Both the position numbers and the translations under genes were made by a program. A stretch of DNA of 64,000 bases from Ariolimax columbianus (Eukaryota > Mollusca > Gastropoda > Stylommatophora > Arionidae): the NCBI GenBank assembly GCA_036924085.1, contig JAVGWX010000002.1, forward strand, positions 47,898,916 to 47,962,915. Direction: 5' to 3'. A model generated the notes under the pieces. The model had not been told where the DNA came from. It searched no databases and worked only from the letters and a program-made list of their open reading frames with translations. Numbering within the stretch: position 1 is the stretch's first letter; each line of letters opens with the position of its first letter. This document shows positions 31,414 through 43,764 of this stretch, in pieces.

Positions 31414-31994
31414 TGCATTGAGAGTCCCTTCCCTTTTGGTTGAATGAAACTGTATCTTTGGTGAAAAAGAAAATCGGCGAGGCTGCTGGAAAACTGAATA
31501 CCAAAAGTAGATATAATGAGAAAAGGTACTAGACAGTTCTGCTTAGGCACAAATCTGGCTTATCGCACGTTCAACTAAAAGGTCTTCGTTGGAGATTACG
31601 GATATCCCGAATGACAGAGGACACTGACAAAGAATGCTTCGTTGAAACGAAAAGAGCATCTTAGCTGCACTATGTCAAGATGTCAAATATTTATTTTGGC
31701 TTGTTTACCTATTTTTAACAACTCTATGTCAAGATGTCGAATATTTATTTTGGCTTGTTTACCCATTTTTAACAACTCTAGGAGCAACAATTTGTAGCAT
31801 TTTCTAATGAACGAGAGTTAAATGATGTATCTTTGCCAGATCGTTGGTTATGTTTTTCTGGACGTCAGTTGGACTGATCCCTCATTTTGTTACTGGAAAC
31901 GATTATTATTGGTGGTTTGTTTTCATAAATATGAGGACAAGTATGTAGATTCCAAACGTTAGCATTTAAATCTACTGGTTTTGTATAATTGAGT
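31414..31994 (+). other. probable 3' UTR of the TRPC gene, with a 54-bp duplication
   Basis: ctatgtcaagatgtcaaata... occurs twice in tandem (31670 and 31724) with one or two differences. No ORF or transposon is recognised. The end of the transcript is not defined. Confidence 0.5.
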
Positions 31995-32238
31995 TCATCG
32001 GACAATACAGTGATTTCATATAGCCATAGAAAAATATCAAACAATCATCACAAACACATCGGAGAATACAGTGATTTCATATAGCCATAGAATAATATCA
32101 AACAATCATTACAGACACATCGGACAATACAGTGATTTCATATAGCCATAGAATAATATCAATCATTACAGACACATCGGACAATACAGTGATTTCAAAT
32201 AGCCATAGAATAATATCAAACAATCATTACAGACACAT
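31995..32238. repeat. about 62-bp minisatellite, 4 copies
   Basis: The unit contains catcggacaatacagtgatt, tcatatagccatagaa and aatcattacagaca; copies differ by short indels (for example caaacaatcat shortened to caatcat). Confidence 0.92.
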
Positions 32239-33059
32239 TTGAAGGAAAGACGTTATTCATTCTTTAAAAAATTACTTCGACGCAGTTTTCGATGGTCTCA
32301 TTCTATTAAAAGTCAATTTCTGATTGGCCGTCAAACGCTGAAGGTGCTAATAACATCTGCATTAGTGTACCTAAAGTCTTTGGAAACATGGAAACAACCA
32401 CCCCCACGCCCTTCATTTTCCTCCCAATGTATAAATGTTAAGGACAGCTGGATACATACACAGTTTGGACCACCTAGGCGCCCCATCCCCCCTCTCAATT
32501 CTTTCCCTCCATCCCCTTTAGTACTTACTAGCTGCCTGTTTAGAGGTTGTCTAGAGCAGACAACGTTTTCTATCTTATTTGTATGTTGATTTATACTCTT
32601 CTATTATGAAAGTCTGAAAGAATGATACCTCACTGGAATTAGCATGCCATTAATATTTGATACTGGGGTTGTGTCAATCTTAACTGATGTCTCATCTTCT
32701 TTGTTTTTAAAAACATTACAAAAAATATATATGTCCACAACTTCTTAGTCATCATTGACGCTCAAATAAGCGCATGTATTTCTGTTCCTGATAAATCTAG
32801 CAATTCAGTGCTAGCTTCTTGTCATCTTACTGTTTATCACTCATTTTGGAATAAGAAGGTGATGTTGCTACACTGCTCCTCTCGTGGAGTTGGCGACTTG
32901 GACAATATGTTCTGCTGTACGTCTAAACGTGTACTATTTCTAATACAGGGCACATCTGTCTGGAAAGAAAGGCAGATGAGATAAACGAGTTTTATGTTTT
33001 GATCAGTTTCATCATGTAGCACGGGCTATTGCAGGACGTCGCTACCATAACAGCCACAG
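32239..33059. other. nothing recognised
   Basis: A 116-codon ORF at 32239-32589 has no family features. No repeat seen. Confidence 0.45.
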
Positions 33060-33560
33060 AGTGTAAGACTCCACTTTTAGCTAGTTTGTCATCAGAACAT
33101 CTTTAATGTCGTGTGTCCAATTTCTCTTCACTCGGCCTCTTTCTCGTTGTTTATGTATCATACCGTGCGTAATAGATGCTTATAGACTAGTGTGATGCTT
33201 GTTGTGACCCAGATACAATGCTGTCTAACAGCCTAGCTCTTTTAGGACGTCTGTGTTTTTCTTATTTCTTGTCTCTGGTATTCTGAGAACATTTCTGTAG
33301 CATTGTAGCTTGAAATATTCCATTTTCTTCTTTAGTGTTTGTGTGATGTTTCATATTTTGCATCCATATGTTCTCATAAGTAAGATGCATGACCTCAGAG
33401 TTTTAGTTTTTGTTATTCTGTTGGTGTTCTGATACGTTTCTCATTTTCGTTGATCTCTACGTTATTTTGCAGCCATTATTCTTGCTAACAATTTAGCCGA
33501 GATATTGAAAACCTGTGACGTTTTAAATTTCATCCTTTTCTAAAGCAAATGTTGTTTTCT
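33060..33560 (-). pseudogene. LINE ORF2 thumb/C-terminal fragment
   Basis: The minus strand reads LRSCILLMRTYGCK, LKKKMEYFKLQCYRNVLRIP, ETRNKKNTDVLKELG, then ASITHGMIHKQRERGRVKRN and WTHDIKDVL. These are the conserved tail motifs of endonuclease-RT LINEs (FEMKCYRxMLRI and GRGRPKRxWxDDIK). Several stops; both ends missing. Confidence 0.78.
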
Positions 33561-33639
33561 GGTAATTATCTTGATTTACTGATGTTCGGGAAGAGATTGT
33601 GTTCTTCGCTATGTTGTTTGACAGACATGATCATCTGTT

Positions 33640-33720
33640 CTAGTCACTTTGCGCTCTCTTAGGAAGTGAGACTGGGATCTTGATCAGTGTATTTCATCTG
33701 ACCCTGGTCGAGGTTTCTGC
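33640..33720 (+). repeat. SINE2 fragment
   Basis: gggatcttgatcagtgtatt, tcatctgaccctggtcg: matches the 3' block of SINE2. Confidence 0.5.
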
Positions 33721-34029
33721 TTCTCTGAATAGAAATAGGTTTGCGCCCTGGTAGTGACGACTCTAGCATACCCATCTGTAAATATCTACTGATTTTCTGT
33801 TAGTGGAGGCTAGGAAGCCTTGAATGAAACTGGTCTCTGGTCCTCACGATACACGGATGCCTAGTACGGTGAGGTCTCTCAAAATTCATCCCTGATAGTA
33901 GTGTTTATCACAGAATTTCCTTCCTCTTTTTTTTAAAACCGTTTGCTTGTTTTGACTTATTTTTTAGAAGAGGAGGTGAGGGTAAATTGGGACCGGCTAC
34001 CTCATCCTGTAGCAACTGTGACGATGATT

Positions 34030-34195
34030 CGCCTTTACGACCCACATGTAAAGCAAAGGACATCACATGATTCCCCCCACCCCATGCTGAACATTGCAGT
34101 GGTTGTTTTACTGGTTTTACTCCATGTACTCTTTAGTCGCATTTTACGACATTGTTGGAAGGTTACAGTTACATTTTTTCATTCCTGTGACTATT
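34030..34195 (+). repeat. SINE4-like block
   Basis: ccccatgctgaacattgcag, tttagtcgcattttacgaca and ttgttggaaggttacagtta resemble the blocks at 30.5 and 39.3 kb. The 35-bp array begins at its 3' edge. Confidence 0.5.
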
Positions 34196-35440
34196 TAGGT
34201 GTGTAACAACTGTCCAACCCTGGGGCTACGTTGGTGTGTAACAACTATCCAACCCTGGGGGGGGGGGGGGGCGCTACTTGGGTGTGTAACAATTGTCTAA
34301 TTCCGGGGCTACTCGGGTCTAACAACTGTCCAACATTGGGACTACTTGACTACGTGGATGTGTAACAACTGTCCGACCCTGGGACTACTCTGGTGTGTAA
34401 CAACTGTCCAACCCCGGGGCTACTCGGGTGTAACAACTGTCCAACTCTGAGACAACTTGACTACGTAGATGTATAACAACTGTCTGACCCTGGGACTACT
34501 CAGGTGTGTAACAACTGTCAGACCCTGGGACTACTCAGGTGTGTAACAACTGTCCGACCCTGGGACTACTCAGGTGTGTAACAATTGTCAGACCCTGGGA
34601 CTACTCAGGTGTGTAAAAACTGTCAGACCCTGGGACTACTCAGGTGTGTAACAACTGTCAGACCCTGGGACTACTCAGGTGTGTAACAACTGTCAGACCC
34701 TGGGACTACTCAGGTGTGTAACAATTGTCGGACCCTGGGACTACTCAGGTGTGTAACAACTGTCCAATCCTGGGGCTACTCGGGTGTAACAACTGTCCAA
34801 CCCTGGGACTACTTGGGTGTGTAATAACTGACCAACTCTATGACCACTTAAGTGTATGTGTTTGTTCCGAAAACAGCCCGTTTTCAGGGAGGGCTACTAG
34901 AAAGCCGAGATGAGGGTCTTGGCCAGTATATTCTGCCTGACCCTGACTAACACGTCTGATCAGTATATTTTGCCTGACCAGACACTAGTCTTCCTGCCCA
35001 TTTGGGTGTACGGCAACTGTCAACCCTAAAACCCCATTGGGTGTGTAACAACTGCCCAACCTTGAGGCTACTTGGGTATGCAACAACTGTTCAACTCTGG
35101 GGCTACGTAGGTGTGTAATAACTGTTCAACTTTAGGACTACTTGGGTGTGAAACAATTGTCTAGCCATGGGACTACTCAGGTGTGTAAGAACTGTCTAGC
35201 CATGGGGCTACTCATGTGTATAACAACTGTCCAGTCATGAGGCTACTCAGGTGTGTAATAACTGTTGTTCAACCCTGGGACTACTAGAGTGTGTAAAAAT
35301 TGTCCAACCCTAAAACTACTAGGGTGTGTAACAACTGGTCAACCCTGCGATTACTTGGGTGTGTAACAACTGTCCAACTTGGACTCCTTGGATATATAAC
35401 AACTTTCCAACTCGGGGACTACTTAGGTGCGTAACACCTA
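34196..35440. repeat. 35-bp minisatellite, over 30 diverged copies
   Basis: The unit is aggtgtgtaacaactgtcag then accctgggactactc. The 34.50-34.75 kb core is homogeneous and the edges are diverged. A run of 13-14 G lies at 34258-34271. A SINE2 fragment interrupts it at about 34865-35000. Confidence 0.93.
34865..35000 (+). repeat. SINE2 fragment inside the 35-bp array
   Basis: ccgaaaacagcccgttttca, gatgagggtcttggccagta, ttctgcctgaccctgactaa and gatcagtatattttgcctga match SINE2. Array units resume on the right in more diverged form. Confidence 0.75.
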
Positions 35441-35479
35441 GAAGCCACAAGAAAACAAAATACCTCAACACCAAAGGGT

Positions 35480-37545
35480 AGGAAGGGTACGGCTAAGAGG
35501 CAGATAAATCAAAATAAACGTATTTAAAATATTTGGACAAGCAAAACATAGCTTTGAAAGTGAATAAAGGAAAAAAATAGACTTCGAAAAAACCCTTCTG
35601 ATTGGAACAAGACAGATAGTAGAAGCTTCGCTTTTATGTTATATATAGACAAAGAACGAAAGACAACTGTGACTTCTCATAGAATGCACAGGTAAAATGA
35701 TATTGAGACTAGGCAGGCAGCTAATCTACTCAATCAATACTTTGGCACAGTCTACAGAGAAAGAAAAGTGCTCCAAGATCTCAGAGCCTCCAGATATTTT
35801 CCATAGAGACATGAGTGGGGTTAAGATCAATATGTGTTACATTGGAACTGGCTTTTTTTTTAATTGAAGGGTTTGAAAGTGGATAAATGTCGAGGCAAGA
35901 TTATATTCATCAAAAACTACTGTTTTAAATTACAGACCAACTAGCAAAACCATTGGCTATATTATGTTCTCAATCCCTTGCAAAAGGGATTGTACCAGGG
36001 AATTGGAAAGATGTAGAAGTGATACCCTTATTAAAAAAGGGCAAACAAATCAGATCCAAGAAATGATTTAATGGTTTAACGAGAATAATCTTTAAATTAA
36101 TAAGAGTCAATAATAAAAGGAAACATTGTAAGGCATTTAGACAGAAAAAGGTTAGCGTGGATTTACTAAATGGAGATCGGGCTTAACAAATCTTTTAGAA
36201 TTCATGGAGGAGGTTACTAAAATGATAGATAAAGGGAAGCCAGTGGATGTTACTTATCTAGATATTGCAGAAGCTTTTGATAGAGTTCATCATTACTATT
36301 AATTAGAAAGATAAAATGACATGGTTTATATGGTGAAATTGCCAACTGGATTGAAAATTGGTAAAGGGAAAGAAGGCAGAGAGTGGGCATAAATAAGGAG
36401 TACTCTGAGTGGTGTGAAGCAAAAAGTGGAGTGACACAGGGCTCGGTTTTGGGACCTATTTTGTTCTTGATATGTATAAAAGATCCGGACATTGATATGG
36501 GATCCATGATTGCAAAATTCGCGAATAGCACAAAACTATGCAATAGTGTCTCATCTAAAGCAGAAGTGAATATAGATTTAGATCAAATTCGAGAATGGTC
36601 TGTGGTCTGGCAAATAGAGTTTAATGTATATAAATGTACAGGCATCCACATGGATAGATCCAAAATGGAACATAATTACAGAATGGGCGGGGACAATATT
36701 AGAAAGAAAGATAAGGAAAGGGACCTATGGGTTATAATAGATCATACAGGTAACGTGAGTGAGCAAGTTCAGGTAGCAGTGAAAAAGGCAAATGCAATAT
36801 TAGGTATGATAAAAAGAAATATTAAACATAGGACCAAGGAAGTGATAGTCAAACTGTATAAAGCTTTAGTTAGACCTAGATTGGAGTACTGTGCACAGGT
36901 GTGGAGTCCTTATCGTATAGGAGATATAAACATGCTGGAAAGGATACAAAGATGAGCGACAAAGCTGATAGTGGGATTCCAGAATTACAGTTGTGAGGAA
37001 AGACACAGAAAACCGATCTACAGTGTTTAGAAAAGAAAAGAATTCGAGGTGACTTAATACAGGTTTGTAAGATAATCAAAGAAAAGGATAAATTAGATTA
37101 TAACAATTTTTTTTTTTAAATACAACCACCTACAAGAAAAAGACTGCATAGCTGCACATTATCTAAAAAAAAGTTCAAGATTAGATATTTTGACCTGCCG
37201 AAGACGGATGTGTCGAACCGAAAGGTGCAAATACCGCAGTCAAGCTGTAAACTAGCGACACAACGCATTATGTTCTTCGGACTACATTCTGCTACTTACA
37301 AAAGCTCTGTTCAGGGCTTGGTAGTGATAGATTGAGAACTATTCAGAAGAAGTAGAAATTTGAAAATACTTTGTTAGTCAGAGAGTGGTGAATGCTTGGA
37401 ATGCATTGCCAGAGAAAATAGTAGAGGCAAGGACAATTAATGCATCTAAGAATAGATTGCGCATATATTTTATAGTAAGGAGATGTAAAGGAAACTGGTT
37501 GTATACAGACTTTGCTGAGTCTTCTAAACGAGTATAATGACGTTA
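35480..37545 (+). pseudogene. CR1-type LINE, RT part to 3' end
   Basis: Plus-strand pieces in order: SDWNKTDSRSFAFMLYIDKE (about 35.6 kb), AANLLNQYFGTVY (35.72), LAKPLAILCSQSLAKGIVPG and NWKDVEVIPLLKKGK (35.94-36.05), LEFMEEVTKMIDKGKPVDVT and YLDIAEAFDRV with the first Asp (36.20-36.29), then a 190-codon frame with GVTQGSVLGPILFLI, a decayed active site (KFANSTKLC for FADDTKL) and LYKALVRPRLEYCAQVWSPY. After a SINE it ends RVVNAWNALPEKIVEARTIN-like (37.38-37.45). The order fits CR1. Loss of the FADD aspartates plus many stops make it dead. Confidence 0.88.
37194..37358 (+). repeat. SINE1 copy inserted in the CR1 LINE
   Basis: Starts gccgaagacggatgtgtcga, contains gcagtcaagctgtaaactag and tcttcggactacattctgct, and ends gattgagaactattcagaag-aag. 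CR1 coding sequence resumes directly after. Flanks tagatattttga and tagaaatttga look like an imperfect target-site duplication. Confidence 0.88.
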
Positions 37546-38466
37546 AGTTGAGCTAAGTCGGTATACTGTACCCATAAACTAACATTAGACATTCCTTAAG
37601 CTAGATGGACAGTGTAGATGGTCTTCATGATTCTTGATGGAAGAACGAATAGTGCGTTGTTGTTGTCCACAGGCGACAGTCTCTGTAGACCCTGCGCGTC
37701 GCGCAATGTGAGCTGAATCCAAGGTGCAAGCCTGGGCGTTGAATATGGAGACCATGGTCTGCCCAATCTGCAGGATCCCCCTCTCTCGGTCTTACTGGTG
37801 TAAACAAAAGGAATGCAAAGCATGACAACTTGGCTCCAGCTCGACTGTAGGAATGGGTTTGAAACCATCCGCCATAGGAACTACCACTCCGGATATTCTG
37901 TCTGGGTTTACTCTTGTAGCCATACCCTCTTCCGAAGTTTCCACAAGGCATTGTAATCGTTGCCCGCAGATGCTAGTTACTCGAGACACCCGATGATACT
38001 CTCATCGTCCCAAGACTAGCCAGCACTCCCTGGCACTTGTGGGTTTTAAAATCAGAGTTTTCCCTCCCCTAGGCTAACTGCCGGATTAAGAGTCAGAGTT
38101 TACTTTCTCTTAGATTGTCTGCCAACCTGGGCTTATGAGCCCAATATGCACGCCCAGTTATACCGCCGAGTAATCGGTCGCACCCCACAGCAATCTCTGC
38201 AAGAAACAGGGGATCCCTCAACAAGGTGCTGCTGTGGACACAATAATGTAGAAGAGGCCATTGGCATGAAAACTCCTCTCCGGCAATCCAAACAGTGAAT
38301 CCAGCGGCGACCTTTATACCTAGAAAGTAGAAGCTATAATAGACGCTTCACTTTCCTTTAGCAAGGGGAACATCCAACCCAGACTTTGCGACCCCACTGA
38401 GGGGGGGGGGGGGGGGGCGGAGTTGTTGTTGTTAAATTCGTATTAAAAGACACGAATTCTATAGGA
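37546..38466. other. unclassified sequence; poly-G near 38401-38418
   Basis: Overlapping minus-strand ORFs of 65-108 codons (37596-37989) and GC-richer composition suggest an old repeat or transposon, but I cannot name it. A G run (about 17 G) ends the stretch. Confidence 0.4.
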
Positions 38467-38775
38467 ACGGTTCTTCTTCTTCATCGTTCGTTCTCAATCT
38501 CCAGCTACCAAACCCTGAAAGGGCTTGAGTAGCAGAATATAGTCCAGAGAACTGAATGCGTTGTGTCGTACTTTACAGCTTGACTGCGATATTTGCACCT
38601 GTCGGTCCAACACATCCGACTTCAGCAAACATTTATTGAGTACCGGGTTAGCATTCCCTCTTCGATCCCTTCTCCTTAGCCAATCTGCCCTGCTGCAGCC
38701 TGTTATCCAGGATCACCGCGTGGAGGTGTAGAAGGGTCTTGGCAGCTCTGGCTCTCTTGTCGCTAGCACTCAGCT
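38467..38775 (-). repeat. SINE1 copy, long form
   Basis: Minus strand: agagctgccaagacccttct, cctccacgcggtgatcctgg, gcagggcagattggctaagg, gaagtcggatgtgttggacc, gcagtcaagctgtaaagtac, gtttggtagctggagattga and gaacgaacgatgaagaagaa. It has the clearest GAA tail of the family. Confidence 0.87.
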
Positions 38776-38929
38776 ATAGGTCTCTGACCACTGCAGCTCG
38801 TGCCCTGCTCAGCGTCTTGATCCCATATAAACGGTTCAATGTTAATGTCTTGTAGCATTAGCACACGTTAAGATCTTGATTATATGTCCATCCAAACTAT
38901 ATCAGTAATCATTATGAGTGTCCGTGCAG

Positions 38930-39150
38930 TAGAGTGCTAGAGTTCATGCCTCGTATGTCAAAGATACCGTCTTAGGTCCTCATTATCGATACGCTCCAGT
39001 CAAACCAGCCGTAAATAGATGCCGGGATTACTGTTTGACACGGAAAGGCAGAGCAGAAAAGAACTGGCCTGCCTCACATATATAAAACTGAGACCTACTA
39101 TACTGAAGTCTGTAGCACGTCATCTCCGACATTTCTACTATGGAACTACC
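38930..39150 (+). repeat. SINE3 copy
   Basis: agtagagtgctagagttcat, tatcgatacgctccagtcaa, agccgtaaatagatgcc, cacggaaaggcagagcagaa, then actgaagtctgtagcacgtc and atctccgacatttctactat at the 3' end. Confidence 0.68.
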
Positions 39151-39274
39151 TATAAATGATCATAACACACCTTTCTTAGCCCCAGTATGAGAATGGGCAA
39201 GTTACTATAGTTAGCCTCTTTGCCAGACACCCGCGTCAAAACATCTATTTTAGTAGATGGAGTTTCTTTTTCAC

Positions 39275-39370
39275 TTTGTTTTACCTGATGAATGTGCCAG
39301 TCCCATGTACAACCCTCCTTAACTACTTGCTGCGACATTCAGCACAAAGTGGTGCAGTAGTCATATTTTC
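39275..39370 (+). repeat. SINE4-like block
   Basis: atgaatgtgccagtcccatg, tacaaccctcc, acttgctgcgacattcagca: aligns by eye with 30.52-30.60 kb. Confidence 0.5.
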
Positions 39371-40748
39371 TTCTCTGTCATATGTGCAGAGATCCAAACA
39401 GGAACTACAACATCAACATATTCTTATGTATGTCTGTCTATCTGTCTACTTGCCAGCCTATATGACTTGCTCTGAAAAAAGGTGGTCTTAGTTCTTCTTA
39501 GGTCTTAGTCGACCTGTACTTCTACAAGGGCAGATGCCCTTATGCAGGTCCCAGCTCTGGTATGAGCTGGATGTAGCCGGGAGAAAGATTTCCTGCTTAG
39601 CGGGCTTGGCTTGAGCAGCTTAATACTCTGCTGCGTTGGGAAAAGCGCTTAGGGAGGGTGGTTAACCGATGTGCGAGTTCATCTTAATAGACTCAAACAC
39701 TAGAGTAAAGTACACCCGCAGCCTGTTAGTCGTCATCTATGCTGCTCTAAACAAACCACCTAACCATGGCCGGTGTTATGCCATGTTACACAGTTAGTCG
39801 CCTCTCACAACATGCTCCCTGTGGGGCAAGAATACTATTCTTATCCTTGGCATACACAAAGACCCCGGCGGACCACTCGGGCGAAGGAGGTCTTCACTCA
39901 TTTATTTAATTATCATATAATATTCAATGCTAACTTTCCTCAATCAGCGAGTTGTTTGACACCAAGGATTGGAGAGCATTTCACTATTAACTGGTTAATA
40001 CAAGTATTCCTAAATGACAGATATAATCAGTACTCACTGTGTCATGGCTTGAACCCGTTTAAGGTTAAAAAAAACAACCTGCCCTTCAAGCTCTGGAAGA
40101 TGGTGGTCATTGTGAGACTGAACTTACTCAACTATCCCCGGCTGCCAACCAACTTCTCACATCCCATGAAGTCAGAATAGCTAGCGTATACGGAACTAGA
40201 CAAGAGCTTATAAACACTTGCAGATACCATTATATGGCATTGGGCCAAAGTGCAGGAGTACTTAGGCCGCTGGATCAATAACCAACCAACCAAAACATTT
40301 TGCTACCATACGCACAGTGTCTCACAAATTTCATTCTTGCCCATAATATTACAGTGATTCTATGTTCAGAGTACTTTGAGTTAATTTTGTGAATCAGGAT
40401 TACTATCTTCTTTTCGATATTTTACCATGTCTTTTGGTTTCACATAATTTAACCATGTATCTTTTTTTTCATAATGTCGCCGCGTGTCTCTGTTTCACAT
40501 GTCCCCACATGTCTTTGTTTCACATACCATAAAAAAGTAACAATTAAATTGTAGACACATTGTGAGACGTATTACTCTGAGTACTTAATAAGAGCATGTG
40601 AGGGCTGATAATAAAGTATCTGAGCTGGAACTAAAATAATAACTTACATATTTAGTCTAAATCCTAATTCCCTTCGAAATTGTTGATAGCCTTCTAGCGA
40701 TGCTCTCATAGCTGGAAGCATTTTAGGAATTATTTTGAGCTGGGGGAA
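39371..40748. other. nothing recognised
   Basis: Includes a 135-codon ORF (39773-40180) with no recognisable domain, and AT-rich sequence. Words like atgtctttgtttcacata recur loosely at 40.43-40.53 kb. Confidence 0.45.
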
Positions 40749-40749
40749 G

Positions 40750-41290
40750 GGGGGGGGGGCAGATCCATCGCGACAATGCTCCAGGAGCACTGTGGGGGAG
40801 GTGTGATGTCTGGACCTAAGCAGATCCATCGAGACAATGCTTCAGGAGCACTGTGGGGGAGGTGTGATGTCTGGACCGAAGCAGATCCATCGCGACAATG
40901 CTCCAGGAGCACTGTGGGGGAGGTGTGATGTCTGGACCTAAGCAGATCCATCGAGACAATGCTTCAGGAGCACTGTGGGGGATATGTGATGTCTGGACCG
41001 AAGCAGATCCATCGAGACAATGCTTCAGGAGCACTGTTGGGGAGGTGTGATGTCTGGACCGAAGCAGATCCATCGAGGCAATGCTTCAGGAGCATTGTGG
41101 GGGATGTGTGATGTCTGGACCGAAGCAGATCCATCGACACAATGCTTCAGGAGCACTGTGGGGGAGGTGTGATGTCTGGATCGAAGCAGATCCATCGCGA
41201 CAATGCTCCAGAAGCACTGTGGGGGAGGTGTGATGTCTGGATCGAAGCAGATCCATCGCGACAATGCTCCAGAAGCCCCGTTGAGAGAAG
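40750..41290. repeat. 61-bp minisatellite, about 9 copies, preceded by poly-G
   Basis: The unit starts cagatccatcgcgacaatgc and holds aggagcactgtgggggaggt. Period 61 measured from 40760 to 40821. A poly-G run of 10 sits at about 40750-40759. Confidence 0.95.
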
Positions 41291-41635
41291 TGTATCAACT
41301 CAAAAGGGGTTTATTTACAGTGACTTTTGTCTAGCCTAAGGTCGGATAACAGTTGCCCAACACAAGAGATGATGGCGACATCAGACTTTTCTTAGGAAAT
41401 GTGTTCTCACATGACAGGGAATTCCAATTCTGGCACGGCAGACTCTGTCGCAATTGGGAGACAGTCTGGTCTTCTTATGGCTTTCGGGTGGCTCGAAAAT
41501 GCTATGGCGATGATTTTTCGCTCTGCAACATGACCACCTTGTGTGGTGCTGGCGGGCCATAACGGTTCTATGCAAGCATCTCACAGGAGGTAACATAAAT
41601 GTTGAAGCTTTCCATGGATATTTTTAAGGAGTCTC
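41291..41635. other. nothing recognised
   Basis: Short ORFs (69-71 codons) on both strands without homology. Confidence 0.45.
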
Positions 41636-42097
41636 TGTAGCGCTTCTACTGTCTACCTGGCGAGCCTCTGTAGCCTTTCTACTGTCTACCTGTCGAGCCT
41701 CTGTAGCCTTTCTACTGTCTACCTGGCGAGCCTCTGTAGAGTTTCTACCTGGCGAGCCTCTGTAGTGTTTCTAATATCTACCTGGAGAGCCTCTGTAGCG
41801 TTTCTACTCTCTACCTGGCGAGCCTCTGTAGCGTTTCTAATATCTACCTGGCGAGCCTCTGTAGCGTTTCTAATGTCTACCTGGCGAGCCTCTGTAGCGT
41901 TTCTAATATCTACCTGGCGAGCCTCTGTAGCGTTTCTAATATCTACCTGGCGAGCCTCTGTAGCGTTTCAACTGTCTACCTGGCGAGCCTCTGTAGCGTT
42001 TCTAATATCTACCTGGCGAGCCTCTGTAGCGTTTCAACTGTCTACCTGGGGAGCCTCTGTAGCGTTTCTAATATCTACCTGGCGAGCATCTTCCTAT
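41636..42097. repeat. 33-bp minisatellite, about 14 copies
   Basis: The unit is ctgtagcgtttctaatatct then acctggcgagcct. The first copies read tagcctttctactgtc and the later ones tagcgtttctaatatc, a left-right gradient. One + frame stays open (AFLISTWRASV) because the unit is 11 codons. Confidence 0.95.
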
Positions 42098-43764
42098 TCT
42101 GAACTCACTGTTTAACAGCTACTTAAGGAATCGCTTATCAGACAAGCGAACATGGCCCCTCAATTGTATGTGGTTTTTTTGCAGAAGTGTATAGATGCTC
42201 ATCGTGTTTGTCTTGTTAGGAGTTTCAGAGCTATATATTTTGTCCTGCCACGTGATCTTGGGCTGCCTGCGAAAAAAGGTATTTTGGAAACGATTTTACC
42301 ATTATGCAGCAGAGTAGTTAGCACTGCAGCACGATACATGTTACCTTGGTGACGATACTGATGATGTGTTGGTTGCAGACGTTCGTTTGCAGCGTCCCAT
42401 GTGCAGGATTGAGACTTTTTTATCAGCCCTTGTATACTAGCCCAGTCACTTTATTTGTAGCACTGTGCAAATATACTAAAGGTTAAGGTTGTCGCATAAC
42501 AGACATGACCGTCAAGGATGAAGTGTTAAAGACTTCATTTCTCAAGGTCTAGCGTTTTCCGAGATAAGATAACTAGTTATTTTCCTTTCTGTCTTGATTT
42601 TCAAAACGCTTAAGCTAGTACATTGAAGTCTCTACACTTCAACCCCGACGTCAGAGTCTATTATGGGATTATCTTTACTCAACGCACGAAAATTAGCTGG
42701 TCAAACCCAACCTCATAAAAGCTAAGATCTCGTACATTGAAGCATCAAATACGTCATCTCTGACAGCAATATCTTTTATTGAATACCTTTAAAATTTATG
42801 TAGGTCTCAGTGACATAATTAGAACATGCTAATTTATTAATATTTTTCTTCTTGCTATAGGGAGACCCCGTATACCGTTATCCCCAAAAAACGCTGATTC
42901 GTTACTGCACGAGTTTTAAATTTTATTCAAATGTGATCAAATGTGTCGTCTTTTTAATGATAAGAACTCATTCTAAATAATACTTACAATTTTACGGAAA
43001 GGCTGCTTCAATTACAGTAAATATTCAATTAGCCAATGAGAGTTCTTTACATACTTTCTGAGCTGCTGTTTTTTCTTAGATCCTTGGTCATGAACTGGCC
43101 CAGCGGTCTGAGAGCATCACGCATAATTATGTCTTTAAGGGCAGCAACAAACTACTTCCACCATCACTCGGTCTGCGACCAACTTTCATATCGAGTCCCA
43201 CCTCTTGTTCATGATTTCCCTTACAGCTTATATGGTTCTTTGCAAAATTGCACTTGCATGTTTCTTTTCTGTTACTCTCCGACACTCCTTGCCAAACAGA
43301 AACACGGAAATTACACTACTAGTTTACTGGTTCTAAATCATTCAGGTTTATTTAACCCACCTGGATCCCTCTAGAATTTAGAGCGTCAATGGATAATCTC
43401 TATAAGTATATATTTTAGACGTTTTCTTGAGCTCTATAATACTCCAGCTACAATTTCCTTACCTTCTACTGTTCTTTGTTAGTTGGACTTCCAACTACAT
43501 TTGTTACTTGTGGGTTCTGACTTAGCGCATGTCTAGTTAAATTACTATGCATCTTCCTGAAAGTATATCTTATCCATCTCCCTCCCCAAGTTTGCAACCA
43601 ATCTCGTACTAATTCAAAAGCTGATATCATTTTCATTAATTGTTTGTTTGCTCATAATTCTTGAAAACAGAGTACAACTTCCGGTGACGGTAGTGCATCC
43701 CAGATGTCTGGAAAAACGATTAATAACTAGCCATTGTTTCTGTAGTTGTATGATTGTGTTTGAA
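42098..43764. other. nothing recognised
   Basis: About 1.7 kb. Fragments at 42.60-42.80 kb (acattgaagtctct, cgtcatctctgacagcaata) resemble the 3' end of SINE3, but no complete copy is seen. The 112-codon ORF at 43036-43374 has no recognisable domain. Confidence 0.4.

Noticed and set aside
37596..37989. Minus-strand ORFs of 65-108 codons
   Set aside because: Overlapping frames in one GC-richer stretch, likely an old repeat; I could not assign any family.
39773..40180. 135-codon ORF
   Set aside because: No recognisable domain, no splice or promoter context; length is within chance for 64 kb in six frames.
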